From Wansuia hejianensis (lineage in GTDB: Bacteria > Bacillota > Clostridia > Lachnospirales > Lachnospiraceae): DNA of 64,000 nt. The position numbers and the translations under genes were made by a program. The notes beneath the pieces were generated by a model. It made no database searches. It saw nothing but the letters and a program-made list of their open reading frames with translations, and had not been told where the DNA came from. Each line of letters opens with the position of its first letter. The first letter of the stretch is position 1. Below are positions 15,801 through 26,562 of this stretch, in pieces. The stretch spans positions 1,749,501 through 1,813,500 of the forward strand of contig NZ_CP060635.1 of assembly GCF_014337215.1 (NCBI RefSeq), given 5' to 3'.

Positions 15801-18242
15801 TTAATTTCTCCTCAAAGAAAAATCCTGACTATCCAATGTTAGATTCGGATTATAATATGGATCTCCATTTTGCAATATTTCCGGCCAGCGTTTGGCAAAC
15901 GTTTCAATTTCTTTATTGAAACGCGAAACCTTCTCTGGCGTATCATCCAGGCCACGGGATTTTGACTCATAATGATATAATTCCGCATAGGGATTATAAA
16001 CAATCAGGTAACCGGCGCCTCGAAGTTTTAAGCAAAAATCAATATCATTAAATGCTACCGCCAGTTCCTCAGACAATCCACCCACTTCATCGAATGCCCG
16101 TTTATCTACCATCATGCAGGCGGCTGTTACAGCACTGTAATCCTGTGCACAGATAATCCTATGACAATATCCAGTGTACCCCCTCTTCTGCTGAACAAAA
16201 CAATGACCGGCAATGCCCCCAAACCCCACAACGACTCCTGCATGCTGAATTGTATCATCTTCATAATACAACCGTGCCCCGACAGCGCCCACATCTGCTC
16301 GCATACAATATCCTAAAAGTTCTTCAAGACAATCGTTATTAATTATTTCTGTATCATTGTTCAGCAAAAGCAGATATTCTCCTCTTGCAAAACTGGCCCC
16401 GTAATTATTAATTGCAGAATAATTAAAAGTTCCCTTCCAGTATACAACTCTTACTTTGCGATTTTTACTTTCCAATTCTGTATAATATTGAAATGTTTCT
16501 TCTTGTTCACTATTATTTTCAATTATTATATACTCATAATTTTTATACGTAGACTTTGTATCAATGGCCTTAATACATCTCTCTAAATCCTCAATATGAT
16601 CTTTATTGGGTATTAAAATAGAAACTAATGGATCGCACGCCCTGATATATTTTGTCCGGTATAACCCCGGAAACTCTCCCTGTATCACCTTTGCTCGAAT
16701 CCCAAGCCGATCATAGTGAGCCTGCACCGCTCGCCTTCCTGCCTCAAACGCATACATTTTACTCTCCGGATTTTCAGCGGTAGACGTTCCATGACATCTC
16801 CAATGATAAAGTATCTTGGGTATGTGGCATATTTTATCGCTTGCCTCAATACATCGTAAAATGAAATCATAATCTTGTGCCCCATCATATTCCGAACGAA
16901 ACATGCCAACTTTATAAATCAATTTTTGGCTGACAACAAGTAAATGACAAATATAATTTACTGTCCGTAATAGATCCAAATTAAAATCAGGTTTCATATG
17001 TGGCTGAAAAAAACTCTTTTTATTCAATGTTATTTTATCTTCATCAGAATATAGGATATCAAGTTCAGGCCGCCCATTTATAGCTTTTACACATTCAAAC
17101 AGTGCATTTGGCGTAAGTTCGTCATCATGATCCACAAAAACAATGTAATCTCCTCTCGCTATTTTTAATGCGGAATTTGTGTTTTCCGAAATTCTCATCG
17201 CTGATTCATGATGAACAATACGAATTCGCTCATCACTCTGTTCCAACTCCATCAACACATTGTCAAGTGGTGAAGGTGCGCCGCTACCATCTGAAAGACA
17301 AAGTTCCCATTGAGAATAAGTCTGCGCTTGAACTGATTCCACTAATTTTCTCAACAATTTTTCGGGCGTCTTAAAAAGCGGAACAACAATTGAAAAAACA
17401 GGCTGTTGGACAAAAACTGTATTACTCTGTTGTTCAAGTTCTTTTACATTTGGTAAATGACGTTTTATCCATTCTGAATATTGAACGGCCCTATTCTTAC
17501 CCGATAGTTTTTCTAATATTTTTTGAGGAAGCGCCAATATCCCGTGCGTTCTTGTAAAACGAACCGTTTTCTGCAAATAATCCCTAATATTTTCTTTTAA
17601 GATTTCTCTCCTGCGCATACTTATATACTGTTCTGTCTTTTCATTCCCTGCTATAAATTCAACCCGAATCCCCTCCAAAAATAATTTCCTAATTTCAATC
17701 GTAAAACCACATTTTTCTTCAATCGCGCATTCTTTGTACACTTCCTGAACATCTACCCTTGTTATACGGTTGATTTTGCACGGCAACACATTGCCAGTTA
17801 AGTCTGTTATTTTAATATCTACAGGTTTGCTACTAGCTACCCAACCATTTACGCAACACGTTCCTGTCTTGGGACTGCGTAAAATCTGCTCTAAATAAAA
17901 TTGTGGTTTTTTACGTTTGGCACACAAATCAGCACCTTTAACACGGAACCAACGTTTTCTTTTTCCATTAGAAACAGCGTATATATTCAATTCGTGTTTT
18001 CCTTCAAGATTTTTCGGCAGTCGAACGTTTAAGGTTATACGCTCCCACTGACAGTTCTCCTGTTTTTTAAACCTTTCTAGTGCGCTGTTGTTTTCCCATT
18101 TTTCCAATCCTGCCTCTACTGTCTGGTCATCCAAAACTGCAACTGCCTCGCCACCTCGCGGCCATATGCCCTGTAGGATGTATTTACTGTTGTCTGTAAG
18201 GCTAAAACGTTCCCTCTGTACTTCCAACAACTCTTGCTGCAT
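15801..18242 (-). CDS. glycosyltransferase with two GT2 domains
   Basis: An 813-residue cytoplasmic polysaccharide glycosyltransferase. The first 230 residues form a beta-rich region of unknown function. The first GT-A domain (about 275-500) has FSIVVPLFKTPEKLL, YIVFVDHDDEL (a DxD-type site) and LYSDEDK. The second (about 530-770) has VSILIPNKDHIEDLE, LLLLNNDTEI and FNDIDFCLKLRGAGY. This double-domain layout is that of O-antigen and rhamnan chain polymerising transferases. It starts 6 nt after the 1865-residue transferase stop and precedes glmS by 29 nt. Linkage and sugar cannot be deduced. The coding DNA is AT-rich compared with glmS. Confidence 0.85.
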   Translation of the reverse strand: MQQELLEVQRERFSLTDNSKYILQGIWPRGGEAVAVLDDQTVEAGLEKWENNSALERFKKQENCQWERITLNVRLPKNLEGKHELNIYAVSNGKRKRWFRVKGADLCAKRKKPQFYLEQILRSPKTGTCCVNGWVASSKPVDIKITDLTGNVLPCKINRITRVDVQEVYKECAIEEKCGFTIEIRKLFLEGIRVEFIAGNEKTEQYISMRRREILKENIRDYLQKTVRFTRTHGILALPQKILEKLSGKNRAVQYSEWIKRHLPNVKELEQQSNTVFVQQPVFSIVVPLFKTPEKLLRKLVESVQAQTYSQWELCLSDGSGAPSPLDNVLMELEQSDERIRIVHHESAMRISENTNSALKIARGDYIVFVDHDDELTPNALFECVKAINGRPELDILYSDEDKITLNKKSFFQPHMKPDFNLDLLRTVNYICHLLVVSQKLIYKVGMFRSEYDGAQDYDFILRCIEASDKICHIPKILYHWRCHGTSTAENPESKMYAFEAGRRAVQAHYDRLGIRAKVIQGEFPGLYRTKYIRACDPLVSILIPNKDHIEDLERCIKAIDTKSTYKNYEYIIIENNSEQEETFQYYTELESKNRKVRVVYWKGTFNYSAINNYGASFARGEYLLLLNNDTEIINNDCLEELLGYCMRADVGAVGARLYYEDDTIQHAGVVVGFGGIAGHCFVQQKRGYTGYCHRIICAQDYSAVTAACMMVDKRAFDEVGGLSEELAVAFNDIDFCLKLRGAGYLIVYNPYAELYHYESKSRGLDDTPEKVSRFNKEIETFAKRWPEILQNGDPYYNPNLTLDSQDFSLRRN

Positions 18243-18248
18243 ATTTCT

Positions 18249-21200
18249 TTATCTCTCCTTTAGTTCCCCCAGCACCATCTTGACAGCTTCTGTATCCGGA
18301 TAATTTGTTGTATACCTTTCCATTACCCTTTGAAAAGCCGCATCCCCGACAGACCTTCTCAGATTTTCATCTTCGATAAGCATTTTTAAGCTTGTATACC
18401 ACTCCTCCTTATTTGCGCACAAGAAACCTGTCTTCCCTGATACAATCACTTTTTCAAGTTCAACATTATAGCTCATAACGCTCGGCACATGAACCAGAGC
18501 TGCTTCCATCCACTTATTTTCGGATTTGCAGGAATGAAAGCATGTATCTTCCAACGGCATTAAATTAATAGCAACATTCGCAATCATATTTGGAAGATTT
18601 TGCCACTCTGTAAAACCAACTTTTTCAATACGGTTTCGATAATCACCTAAACCATTCTCTTGAATAACACCACCTAATTTTAAGTAAACCTGAGGATATC
18701 TCTCCAAAATATCTTTCAGAATACTTTCTATTTGCGCAAAATCTTTGTTATGGGTAATTGAACCACTAAAATATCCAATCCATATCCTATCATTATTATT
18801 GTTTGCATTCTTCCACGCGTCATTCGACAGTATTTGCATTGCAATACTCGCTACATTTCTTTTTATAACAACTTTTTTATTTGGAAATTCCCGCATTATC
18901 TCTGCTGCTAGTGTATTGGTTGAAGTCATATACCCTTTACACATCTCCATACACTGATGAATCTGTTCTGTCTTTATGCGAAATTGACTATATTCTTTAT
19001 TCTGTAAAAACTCCAGATAGTCAATTTTGTCATAATCAAATATGAAGTCATCTATGTCATAATAAACAGGTATTGATAATCTCTCAGATTCTTTTACAAT
19101 CTCATTTACAATATTAACATTACTACAACGGTACAATACTATTGAATTATACCCATTAAAATCGTAATTCTTCACTTCATCCATTTGAATATAATCCGAA
19201 CAAATCCCCTGTTTTAGCAAAGTTTCCTGAAAGTGTTCCACACGATAGCGTGACGCAAAGGATATCTCCTCCGCAACAAACAATACTTTTCCCCTTGTGG
19301 TAGCTGTAGGTTTTATTTTGAGTTCATTCAACATAAAATTCAATAAATTATTTAATATTTTTTCTGGCGTTTCTCCATATTTTATTATAAGCCCTTTATC
19401 ATATAATTGTACACGCTCTACAGGGGCTCCAATATCAAATATAGCTATCGGATATCCCATTGACATAATTTCTGACACTGTATACGAAAAGGTCTCTGGA
19501 CAAATTGAAGGGCAAAAAAACATATCAATATCTTGTTCTAACACAATTTTGGGCAATTGTTCACGTTTATATTTGCCTGTCTGAGAAAATATAGAACTTT
19601 GAATCTCTTCATCAGCTTCGCCTATTAAACGTAACTTTACATTTATATTTTTTTCTTCAATTAAGTCTGCCAGCTTTTCTACTACATGTAAACCCTTTTT
19701 ATAACTAAGAACTCCTAGTAAGCCTATATTCAAAGAATTAGTTATCTTTTTTTCCCTATTCACATTCGGGAGATAATGTGGCTCATGTGGCACTAATTTC
19801 AGATTTTCAAGCTCTGGATATGCCCTTTTTAACAGCCTCTTAGAGTCTAATGAAAATACCGTTACTTCATCACAATCTTGTAAGAATCCCCCCCAATTTT
19901 TACGCCATTTTTCTGCGCATTCAAAATCAAGGCAAGCATTACTCTGATTTTGCGGAATGCAATGATTACATTGTCCAATCGTACCTACACCGCAATAATT
20001 ACCTTGAGCATCCAATAAATTTATTGCTGGACAAAGTGCAAAATAGTCATGCATAAGCATTTTTAGTTCTGCGCCTTGCTCATTTTTCCATTTTAGTATG
20101 CTATCTAATACCTTATACACATTCTGATAAGTAACCAATTCATTAATCCAGATTTCATCCACACGTCCTAATGATAATAATAATGTGTGTAATTGTTCAG
20201 TAAAAAATTCTATTTTATACATCTTATACTCATAAAGTACATAATACTTATTATCATATATATTATAACGAATAGTAATAAATTTTTGTTGACTATGGAT
20301 TAATTCAACTTTTTTCTTATCAAGATATTCAGTAGCTCCTCCCCCCAAACTGTGATCAAAGGCAACCGTTGTCTTCACATGTAATTGTTGATTTAAAAGC
20401 TGAATCATTACATATAGCCTTACAGATTTCATTGGATCTTTCTGGCAATATTGTGCTACATCTTTATCATAGTTCGGATGTTTTTTTAATAATGCCTTGG
20501 AGTTTTCCTCAAGCAGTTTTCTTTTCTCATCAGTTAAAAAACTACCCCCATGCTTATGATATACATATAAATTATCTACCTGAACATTTTTATATCCTCT
20601 TTTGATTGCGCGTTGACACCAATCATTTTCTTCACCATACCCCTTTCCAAAGGTATCCGCATCTAGTAATCCTATTTCCTGTATTACTTCTAGGTTCATC
20701 CCCATGCAAAATCCTACTCCTGTTGGTAGAACAGGATATTGCGGCATCACATTCCGAAATGCATCATCTACCTGCCACACCTTCATTTTCTCAAACAATT
20801 CATTATCTTCACAAAACTTAGGGAAACTACAAATCGTCCCACAATTGGTAAACGGGGTAGTAGATGCTATGCTTTCATAGCATATGATAGGCAGCATCAA
20901 ACGTTCCAACCATTGATAGGGCACTTCAACATCAGTATTCAAAAGAACAACATGATTTTCCACCTTACTTAAAGCACAGTTTACTGATCCAACAAACCCT
21001 AAATTTTTTTCATTGTTTATCAAAACTGCTTCCGAATGCTTCGAGGTATAGTTTATAAGATAAGGAAGCACTCTCGCATCAGAACTTTTGTCATTCACAA
21101 TCAGTAGTCTATATTTCATATTTGTTAATTCAAGACTTGAAAACAAAGCATCAAAGTATTGATAACCATTATAAACAGGTAATATAATATCTATCGTGTA

Positions 21201-23846
21201 TCCAAAAAGAACAGGTGGCAATTCTACCTGTTTTGCTACCCTATGTGTCAAAAAATAACGAAGATCACCAATCTGGCGTTCGTCCATACACGGGATTATA
21301 ACCGTCTCATCGACTCCCCTATCCCCAGGAACTATTCCCAACTCGAAGCCACCCTTTCCCTTAGGTGTATCGTATTCTAATACTACCTTCAAGCTATGCA
21401 TGCATGAAACCTGCGCTGTGAAAGTTAAGCCGCTTTCTTCTGCCTCTGCTTTTCCTAGGGCTTTTGCCACATCACTTCTATAAATTACCAAAACTCCATG
21501 TGTGGCTATTTCCTCTTCGCCATGGTAATATACAATCCTTGGATTCTCCATTTTATATGTCATATCAAAGGCCCATCCAGCAACATGTAATATAGCATTT
21601 TCATAGTTAAAGACATCAACACTGCCGATCGCCCGCGATGCAAATATTACTTGCTCCGTTTTTTCTTCTTTTCTACATAATTTTTTTATTAACTTTTTCA
21701 GTAATTGTTTTATACTTTCATCCTCTGCTTCCACTAAATCTTGTTCCTGTATTTCACACTCTTTAAAATTATTTTTCTCGGTAACCTTCTCCTTTTCTGC
21801 CAAATCATCTGACATTTCATTAAGTATTCTTAACATTGTATTCTTTGAAAGCTGTTCGATCCGCCCTTCTATTCTAATATATTGAACTTTATCTGGTTTA
21901 AACGTGTCTACAATGAATCCCGGAGAATCCGATAAAAAATATATCCTTCGCCCCTTAAATACATGTGAACCATAAGGAATTAATCCCATCTGACAATTGC
22001 AGTCTATACGATCAATAATACACCAACACGCGTTATCCAATATATCTAAACGCATATAACCAATATCCGTAATTGCAGAAAGATCAAAATAAATTTCAAA
22101 TCTATTTTTATATATTTTTCCTTGAGCGACCATGCTGTCATCTTCATTAAGGCCTCGACCTCTATCAAAATACAATTTAGAAAGCATATTATGTTTGTAA
22201 GAATTGGCCGTTTCATTTAAATTAACCTTTATGCTCTCCTGTGCATATTTGCTCATTTTATCGCATCCCACATAAACATAAGCAAAATTTTTACTCCATG
22301 CCAAGAAATTTTCTTGATCAATACAATCGATCTCAAAGATCTCATATATATTCTGTCGTTTAATCACCTGTTCTAACTCCGGAAGTTGCGTATACATGTC
22401 ATTGATCATCCGCCACATGATAAACGCTACTGGAACTGAAAAATCAAACACCCACTCATAATCAATTATAATTCCTTTATTATCATCCCAAAATATATTT
22501 TCACAAATTAAATCAACATTAGCCGGTTTAATACATAAATATTCTTCTTTTCCCCGCAAAGAACCAAAGACCTCTTGAAATTCAGTAGTATAAAGGTCTT
22601 TTTCCAAAAAGGTATTCGTAAAATAGGAATTATAAAATCCTAAAAGGATTTTAATTATTTTCTCTTTATCTCTTCGTTTTACACAATAACGAATTTCTTC
22701 TAAGACAGTACTTCCCTGAATATAAGGATATTCTAAAACACCTTGTCCACCTGCGCACGGAAGATATTTATACATAGAATTTTGCCTGCTGTTTCCAATT
22801 CTGATCATATCATTAACGAAAGATTTAGCAGACTCTGTCATCGCCTGCTTCATCACTTTCTTTCCTGATTCCGAATCATATATAACTGTTGCAATTTGGA
22901 ATTTCTCATGTCTCTCACTATTCATCTTAGCATACAAAACAACTTCCTTATCCTCCAATTCTTTCTTCCCAGCCTCCACTAGAAAAGAATTAGAGAAATT
23001 AGCTGCAACCCCTTCCATGGCCAACGAATGGGCAACTTTACTTTCCTCAAATAAAAAGAATCTACCACTCTTATAATCTTCGTAAGGCCTCCCGTACCCA
23101 TTTGAGACTAGAGTGTGATCTGTAAAAATCTCTTTGGGGAATTTGTAATCTGGATAAGGGTAGTAAAAACGCAGTCCAGCAAATCCACTATCTTTTAATA
23201 AATTTTCCATTTCCAACTTACTGAACGTTCTAACTGATGAGTAGTCTTTATAATTATTTAACCCCAAAAAATACAAATCCGTATGATCTTCTGGCGCGCC
23301 TGCAAAATATTTTAATCCCAGTCGATTTTCAATCGCAATTAGTATTCTGCCATCTTCTTTTAAAAGACAGGCTATATTCTTCAAAAATTCTACATATGGT
23401 TTTTCCCCCTCAGTAAAGGAGGCAGCATATTCTAATACTCCATTAAGTAATATATAATCAAACTTTTCATCAAAAATCATATCATTTAAATTACCTACAA
23501 TGATATGAAGGTTTTTAAATTCTTTATGCCGATTATAATTAATTAAGGCTCTCTTTTTTGACAATTCAACAGAGACCACCCGATCACATTTTTCACATAG
23601 AGCTCCTGTAATTGCTCCACAGCCTGACCCAATCTCCAGTATAGAAGCATGGTCACGCATTGGATACCAATTAATTATATTATGCCGGATTTTTGAGAAA
23701 TGATATATTAACGGAAAGCTTACTTCTTCTTCCGGTAAATCTTCATATGATATCCCTTTTTTTGCCATTTCCAGCATAACATCTTCAATATCTCCATCAG
23801 AATATTTGTCTTGTTGCGAATAATACCTTAGATTTAAATCAGCCAT
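18249..23846 (-). CDS. giant fusion: SAM methyltransferase, kinase-like region and three glycosyltransferase domains
   Basis: An 1865-residue single polypeptide. In order: class I SAM methyltransferase (about 45-220; ILEIGSGCGAITG at 69-81, then VSVELSKKRA); a region about 290-560 that resembles a phosphotransferase fold (CIKPANVDLICENIFWDD and IIDYEW, like a catalytic-loop and DYE pair); a beta-rich linker; a GT2 domain from about 880 (IDIILPVYNGYQYF, VVLLNTDVEVP, GYGEENDWCQRA); a GT4-type domain around 1200-1490 (LNIGLLGVLSYKKGL, ETFSYTVSEIMSMG); and a last CgeB/GT4-like domain from about 1515 (GKVLFVAEEISFASRYRVEH). Such chains cap and polymerise ABC-exported glycans. It follows wzt by 20 nt. 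Very AT-rich. The kinase-like part is tentative. Confidence 0.85.
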   Translation of the reverse strand: MADLNLRYYSQQDKYSDGDIEDVMLEMAKKGISYEDLPEEEVSFPLIYHFSKIRHNIINWYPMRDHASILEIGSGCGAITGALCEKCDRVVSVELSKKRALINYNRHKEFKNLHIIVGNLNDMIFDEKFDYILLNGVLEYAASFTEGEKPYVEFLKNIACLLKEDGRILIAIENRLGLKYFAGAPEDHTDLYFLGLNNYKDYSSVRTFSKLEMENLLKDSGFAGLRFYYPYPDYKFPKEIFTDHTLVSNGYGRPYEDYKSGRFFLFEESKVAHSLAMEGVAANFSNSFLVEAGKKELEDKEVVLYAKMNSERHEKFQIATVIYDSESGKKVMKQAMTESAKSFVNDMIRIGNSRQNSMYKYLPCAGGQGVLEYPYIQGSTVLEEIRYCVKRRDKEKIIKILLGFYNSYFTNTFLEKDLYTTEFQEVFGSLRGKEEYLCIKPANVDLICENIFWDDNKGIIIDYEWVFDFSVPVAFIMWRMINDMYTQLPELEQVIKRQNIYEIFEIDCIDQENFLAWSKNFAYVYVGCDKMSKYAQESIKVNLNETANSYKHNMLSKLYFDRGRGLNEDDSMVAQGKIYKNRFEIYFDLSAITDIGYMRLDILDNACWCIIDRIDCNCQMGLIPYGSHVFKGRRIYFLSDSPGFIVDTFKPDKVQYIRIEGRIEQLSKNTMLRILNEMSDDLAEKEKVTEKNNFKECEIQEQDLVEAEDESIKQLLKKLIKKLCRKEEKTEQVIFASRAIGSVDVFNYENAILHVAGWAFDMTYKMENPRIVYYHGEEEIATHGVLVIYRSDVAKALGKAEAEESGLTFTAQVSCMHSLKVVLEYDTPKGKGGFELGIVPGDRGVDETVIIPCMDERQIGDLRYFLTHRVAKQVELPPVLFGYTIDIILPVYNGYQYFDALFSSLELTNMKYRLLIVNDKSSDARVLPYLINYTSKHSEAVLINNEKNLGFVGSVNCALSKVENHVVLLNTDVEVPYQWLERLMLPIICYESIASTTPFTNCGTICSFPKFCEDNELFEKMKVWQVDDAFRNVMPQYPVLPTGVGFCMGMNLEVIQEIGLLDADTFGKGYGEENDWCQRAIKRGYKNVQVDNLYVYHKHGGSFLTDEKRKLLEENSKALLKKHPNYDKDVAQYCQKDPMKSVRLYVMIQLLNQQLHVKTTVAFDHSLGGGATEYLDKKKVELIHSQQKFITIRYNIYDNKYYVLYEYKMYKIEFFTEQLHTLLLSLGRVDEIWINELVTYQNVYKVLDSILKWKNEQGAELKMLMHDYFALCPAINLLDAQGNYCGVGTIGQCNHCIPQNQSNACLDFECAEKWRKNWGGFLQDCDEVTVFSLDSKRLLKRAYPELENLKLVPHEPHYLPNVNREKKITNSLNIGLLGVLSYKKGLHVVEKLADLIEEKNINVKLRLIGEADEEIQSSIFSQTGKYKREQLPKIVLEQDIDMFFCPSICPETFSYTVSEIMSMGYPIAIFDIGAPVERVQLYDKGLIIKYGETPEKILNNLLNFMLNELKIKPTATTRGKVLFVAEEISFASRYRVEHFQETLLKQGICSDYIQMDEVKNYDFNGYNSIVLYRCSNVNIVNEIVKESERLSIPVYYDIDDFIFDYDKIDYLEFLQNKEYSQFRIKTEQIHQCMEMCKGYMTSTNTLAAEIMREFPNKKVVIKRNVASIAMQILSNDAWKNANNNNDRIWIGYFSGSITHNKDFAQIESILKDILERYPQVYLKLGGVIQENGLGDYRNRIEKVGFTEWQNLPNMIANVAINLMPLEDTCFHSCKSENKWMEAALVHVPSVMSYNVELEKVIVSGKTGFLCANKEEWYTSLKMLIEDENLRRSVGDAAFQRVMERYTTNYPDTEAVKMVLGELKER

Positions 23847-23866
23847 AAAGATCTCCTAATTATTCA

Positions 23867-25126
23867 TTATTCCAAAGTAACTTTAGAAAACATGTCAAAA
23901 TACCCAACAGCTTTTTTGTCAGATATAACCGTAATATTACATATGTCGTATAATCGGTGAAAGACTGTGAAGTCACCCTCCGCATATCCAGTACATCCAA
24001 GGCACAACATATATTCTCCTGCTTCTAAGCTCATTTTCTGGGTAAAGATTATCTCCTGAACATCGCCTACCCTTTTCGGTGTTACTGGAGAATTCTCATA
24101 CATAGTATTAGTTCCAGTTAATTCAGTTCCCCTCAAATCTTTTATAGTAAAAGCAAAAATAGGATCATTTACTTCTTCTCTAAACTCTACCCGCATTTTA
24201 ACTTGAAATTTTTTCCCTTTTTCGATCACATTTGAGATAATACCATCCTCATCATATACTGCAAAATCGGTAATCTCTGCCTTACGGCTCCCATATTCCA
24301 GCACTTCAGGATTTAAATTCAAATTATTACTCATACTAGATTCATCCGGTTCTTTTTCAGTCTCTTTAAGAGACTGGTTATCATCTAACTGGTTAACCAT
24401 CACTCTACGATACAAATTGACCATTTCCTTTGCATCACCCTCAGCTAGTTTCTCTCCTTTATTTAACAGAACAACACGATCACAATATTTTCCAACACTA
24501 CTAAGATCGTGGCTAACAAACAAAATCGTTTTCCCTCTTTTTTTAAATTCTTCAAATTTTCTGTAACATTTGCTCTGAAAAAAAACATCTCCTACAGAAA
24601 GTGCTTCATCCACAATTAAAATCTCTGGTTCTATGTTAATTGCAACAGCAAAAGCTAACCGTACAAACATTCCACTAGAATAGGTTTTTACCGGTTGATA
24701 TACAAAATCCCCAATATCTGCAAAATCTAAAATGTCCTGAAGTTTTGCATCTATCTCTTCTCTAGAAAACCCTATCATTGTGCCATTCAAATAAACATTC
24801 TCAATGCCTGAATATTCCCCATTGAATCCTGCTCCCAATTCCAAAAGTGCTGATATTCTTCCTTTAACCTTCACGCTCCCGGCCGTAGGATTTAGAACGC
24901 CTGTAATAATCTTCAAAATCGTGGATTTTCCTGAACCATTCGTTCCAATAATACCAACAGTTTCACCTTTATTCACTTGAAAGCTAACATTATTGAGCGC
25001 AAAATGTTCAACATAATTCTTTTTTCTTGACAATCCCAAGGCCTCTTTCATTCGATCCATAGGCTTATTATAGAGTTTATACATTTTGCTTAAATTTTCC
25101 ACTTGTATAACTGCCTCATTACTCAT
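23867..25126 (-). CDS. wzt: polysaccharide ABC exporter ATP-binding protein Wzt, with C-terminal glycan-binding domain
   Basis: ATPase of the Wzm/Wzt exporter that moves the finished glycan across the membrane. The 419 residues have Walker A GIIGTNGSGKSTIL near 60, the ABC signature YSSGMFVRLAFAVA, Walker B EILIVDEALSVGD and an H-loop FVSHD. Beyond about residue 265 there is a beta-sandwich domain (to 419) like the Wzt carbohydrate-binding module that selects capped chains. The ATG at 25126 follows GGGAG by 8 nt; the longer frame to 25159 begins inside wzm and is rejected. Directly downstream of wzm. Confidence 0.92.
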   Translation of the reverse strand: MSNEAVIQVENLSKMYKLYNKPMDRMKEALGLSRKKNYVEHFALNNVSFQVNKGETVGIIGTNGSGKSTILKIITGVLNPTAGSVKVKGRISALLELGAGFNGEYSGIENVYLNGTMIGFSREEIDAKLQDILDFADIGDFVYQPVKTYSSGMFVRLAFAVAINIEPEILIVDEALSVGDVFFQSKCYRKFEEFKKRGKTILFVSHDLSSVGKYCDRVVLLNKGEKLAEGDAKEMVNLYRRVMVNQLDDNQSLKETEKEPDESSMSNNLNLNPEVLEYGSRKAEITDFAVYDEDGIISNVIEKGKKFQVKMRVEFREEVNDPIFAFTIKDLRGTELTGTNTMYENSPVTPKRVGDVQEIIFTQKMSLEAGEYMLCLGCTGYAEGDFTVFHRLYDICNITVISDKKAVGYFDMFSKVTLE

Positions 25127-25142
25127 CTGCTTTTCTCCCATA

Positions 25143-26543
25143 TTATAATACATCTGCAAAGTGAACTTTCAAACGTTTAAATATAGTGCAACCTACAAAG
25201 AATAGAATCCCTGTAAATATCCAAAAATAAACACCCCAAAGAAACCGTTCACTTATTGCAACCTGCGCAAGCATGGAATCCCGGTATCCTGTAACGATAT
25301 AATACATTGGATTCAATTTGAAAAGCTTCATCAATAAGGGATGACCTGCTAACATCTGAAAATCCCACATAATAGGAGTCATCCAAATTCCCACTTGCAA
25401 TATTATGCTTATAATCTGGGTTAAATCACGAAAGAATATTACTATAGCACTTGTAGCATACACCAGACCTAACACAAACAGGAAATTACAAATAAAGTAA
25501 TAAATCAGTTGAAAACTATATATACTTGGATAATATCCATATAACCCAGAAATAAGCATAGCAAAACACAAGAAAAACCCATGGACAAATGCAGCAGATA
25601 TTATTTTTACTATTGGTAATATACTAATCTTAAAAACCACTTTTTTAACCAAATAATTATATTCAATCAATGCATTAGTTCCACCATTTAAAGCATCCTG
25701 GAAAAAGAACCATGGAACCATTCCAGTTGTAAGATATAAAACAAAAGGAAAGTCACTAACTTCAGTGCTTCTAAACCCTACCTGAAACACAAACCAGTAG
25801 ACCAATATAGTAACTACCGGCTGTACAAACGCCCATGTAATTCCCAAATAAGAACCAGCAAACTTAGTCTTAAAATCATTTTTAGATAACGTAAAAATCA
25901 ACCTGCGATTTTGTATTAATTCAATCGGTAAAACAACCACTTTATTCCATTTTTTCAAAATGAACAAAAACGCTATATCGATCACAAGAATAATAAGAAC
26001 GTCCAACAATATACTCACCTTTTCAGCGTGTTGTGCATATTCTTGCTGTACAGCCTGGAGATTAATCTGTAATATTAAATAGGCATCCATTCCATCCACA
26101 ATTACCCTTGCTGTCTTTTGCCCATTATCATTTTGATTCACTACTACTTTTTGCACATCATTTTTAATTGCATTCTCCAGATTTTTTAATTCAATCTTTG
26201 ATTCTGTATTTTTATAAGTTGCCCTTAAATTTTTAAGTGTATATTCTCCGGGCTGCGTACCCAAATCTATTCGAAGATACTTTGTAGAAGTATCTATAGC
26301 AAAGGATAACTCTGCATACTCATCATTTTCAGATTTTTCATAATACACCTTGCTACTTGATTCCTCACTAAAAATATCTTCAGGGCTATAATAAACTTGT
26401 AATGTATCAGATGCATCAGACAATACATCCATTTTAAATTCTATAGTTCCACCGCTAGGCAGGCGATGTTTCAATATAAGCACATTTAGCAATACAAGTG
26501 CTAGGCAAACGAAGGTCAATAATATCTTCTTTTTTTTAGACAT
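25143..26543 (-). CDS. wzm: polysaccharide ABC exporter permease Wzm with extra N-terminal extracytoplasmic domain
   Basis: Membrane half of the glycan exporter. The C-terminal 260 residues or so are a normal ABC-2 permease (LGITWAFVQPVVTILVYW, GMVPWFFFQDALNGG, GIWMTPIMW, LNPMYYIVTGYRD). Ahead of it are a membrane helix (about 6-24), some 150 residues of beta-rich sequence with TGTQPGEYTL-like strands, and a second helix (about 175-196), so this part should face outside. A typical Wzm is about 260-280 residues. The ATG at 26543 is preferred to TTG at 26549. Followed at 16 nt by wzt. Confidence 0.9.
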   Translation of the reverse strand: MSKKKKILLTFVCLALVLLNVLILKHRLPSGGTIEFKMDVLSDASDTLQVYYSPEDIFSEESSSKVYYEKSENDEYAELSFAIDTSTKYLRIDLGTQPGEYTLKNLRATYKNTESKIELKNLENAIKNDVQKVVVNQNDNGQKTARVIVDGMDAYLILQINLQAVQQEYAQHAEKVSILLDVLIILVIDIAFLFILKKWNKVVVLPIELIQNRRLIFTLSKNDFKTKFAGSYLGITWAFVQPVVTILVYWFVFQVGFRSTEVSDFPFVLYLTTGMVPWFFFQDALNGGTNALIEYNYLVKKVVFKISILPIVKIISAAFVHGFFLCFAMLISGLYGYYPSIYSFQLIYYFICNFLFVLGLVYATSAIVIFFRDLTQIISIILQVGIWMTPIMWDFQMLAGHPLLMKLFKLNPMYYIVTGYRDSMLAQVAISERFLWGVYFWIFTGILFFVGCTIFKRLKVHFADVL

Positions 26544-26562
26544 ATACAAATTTTCTCCAATC

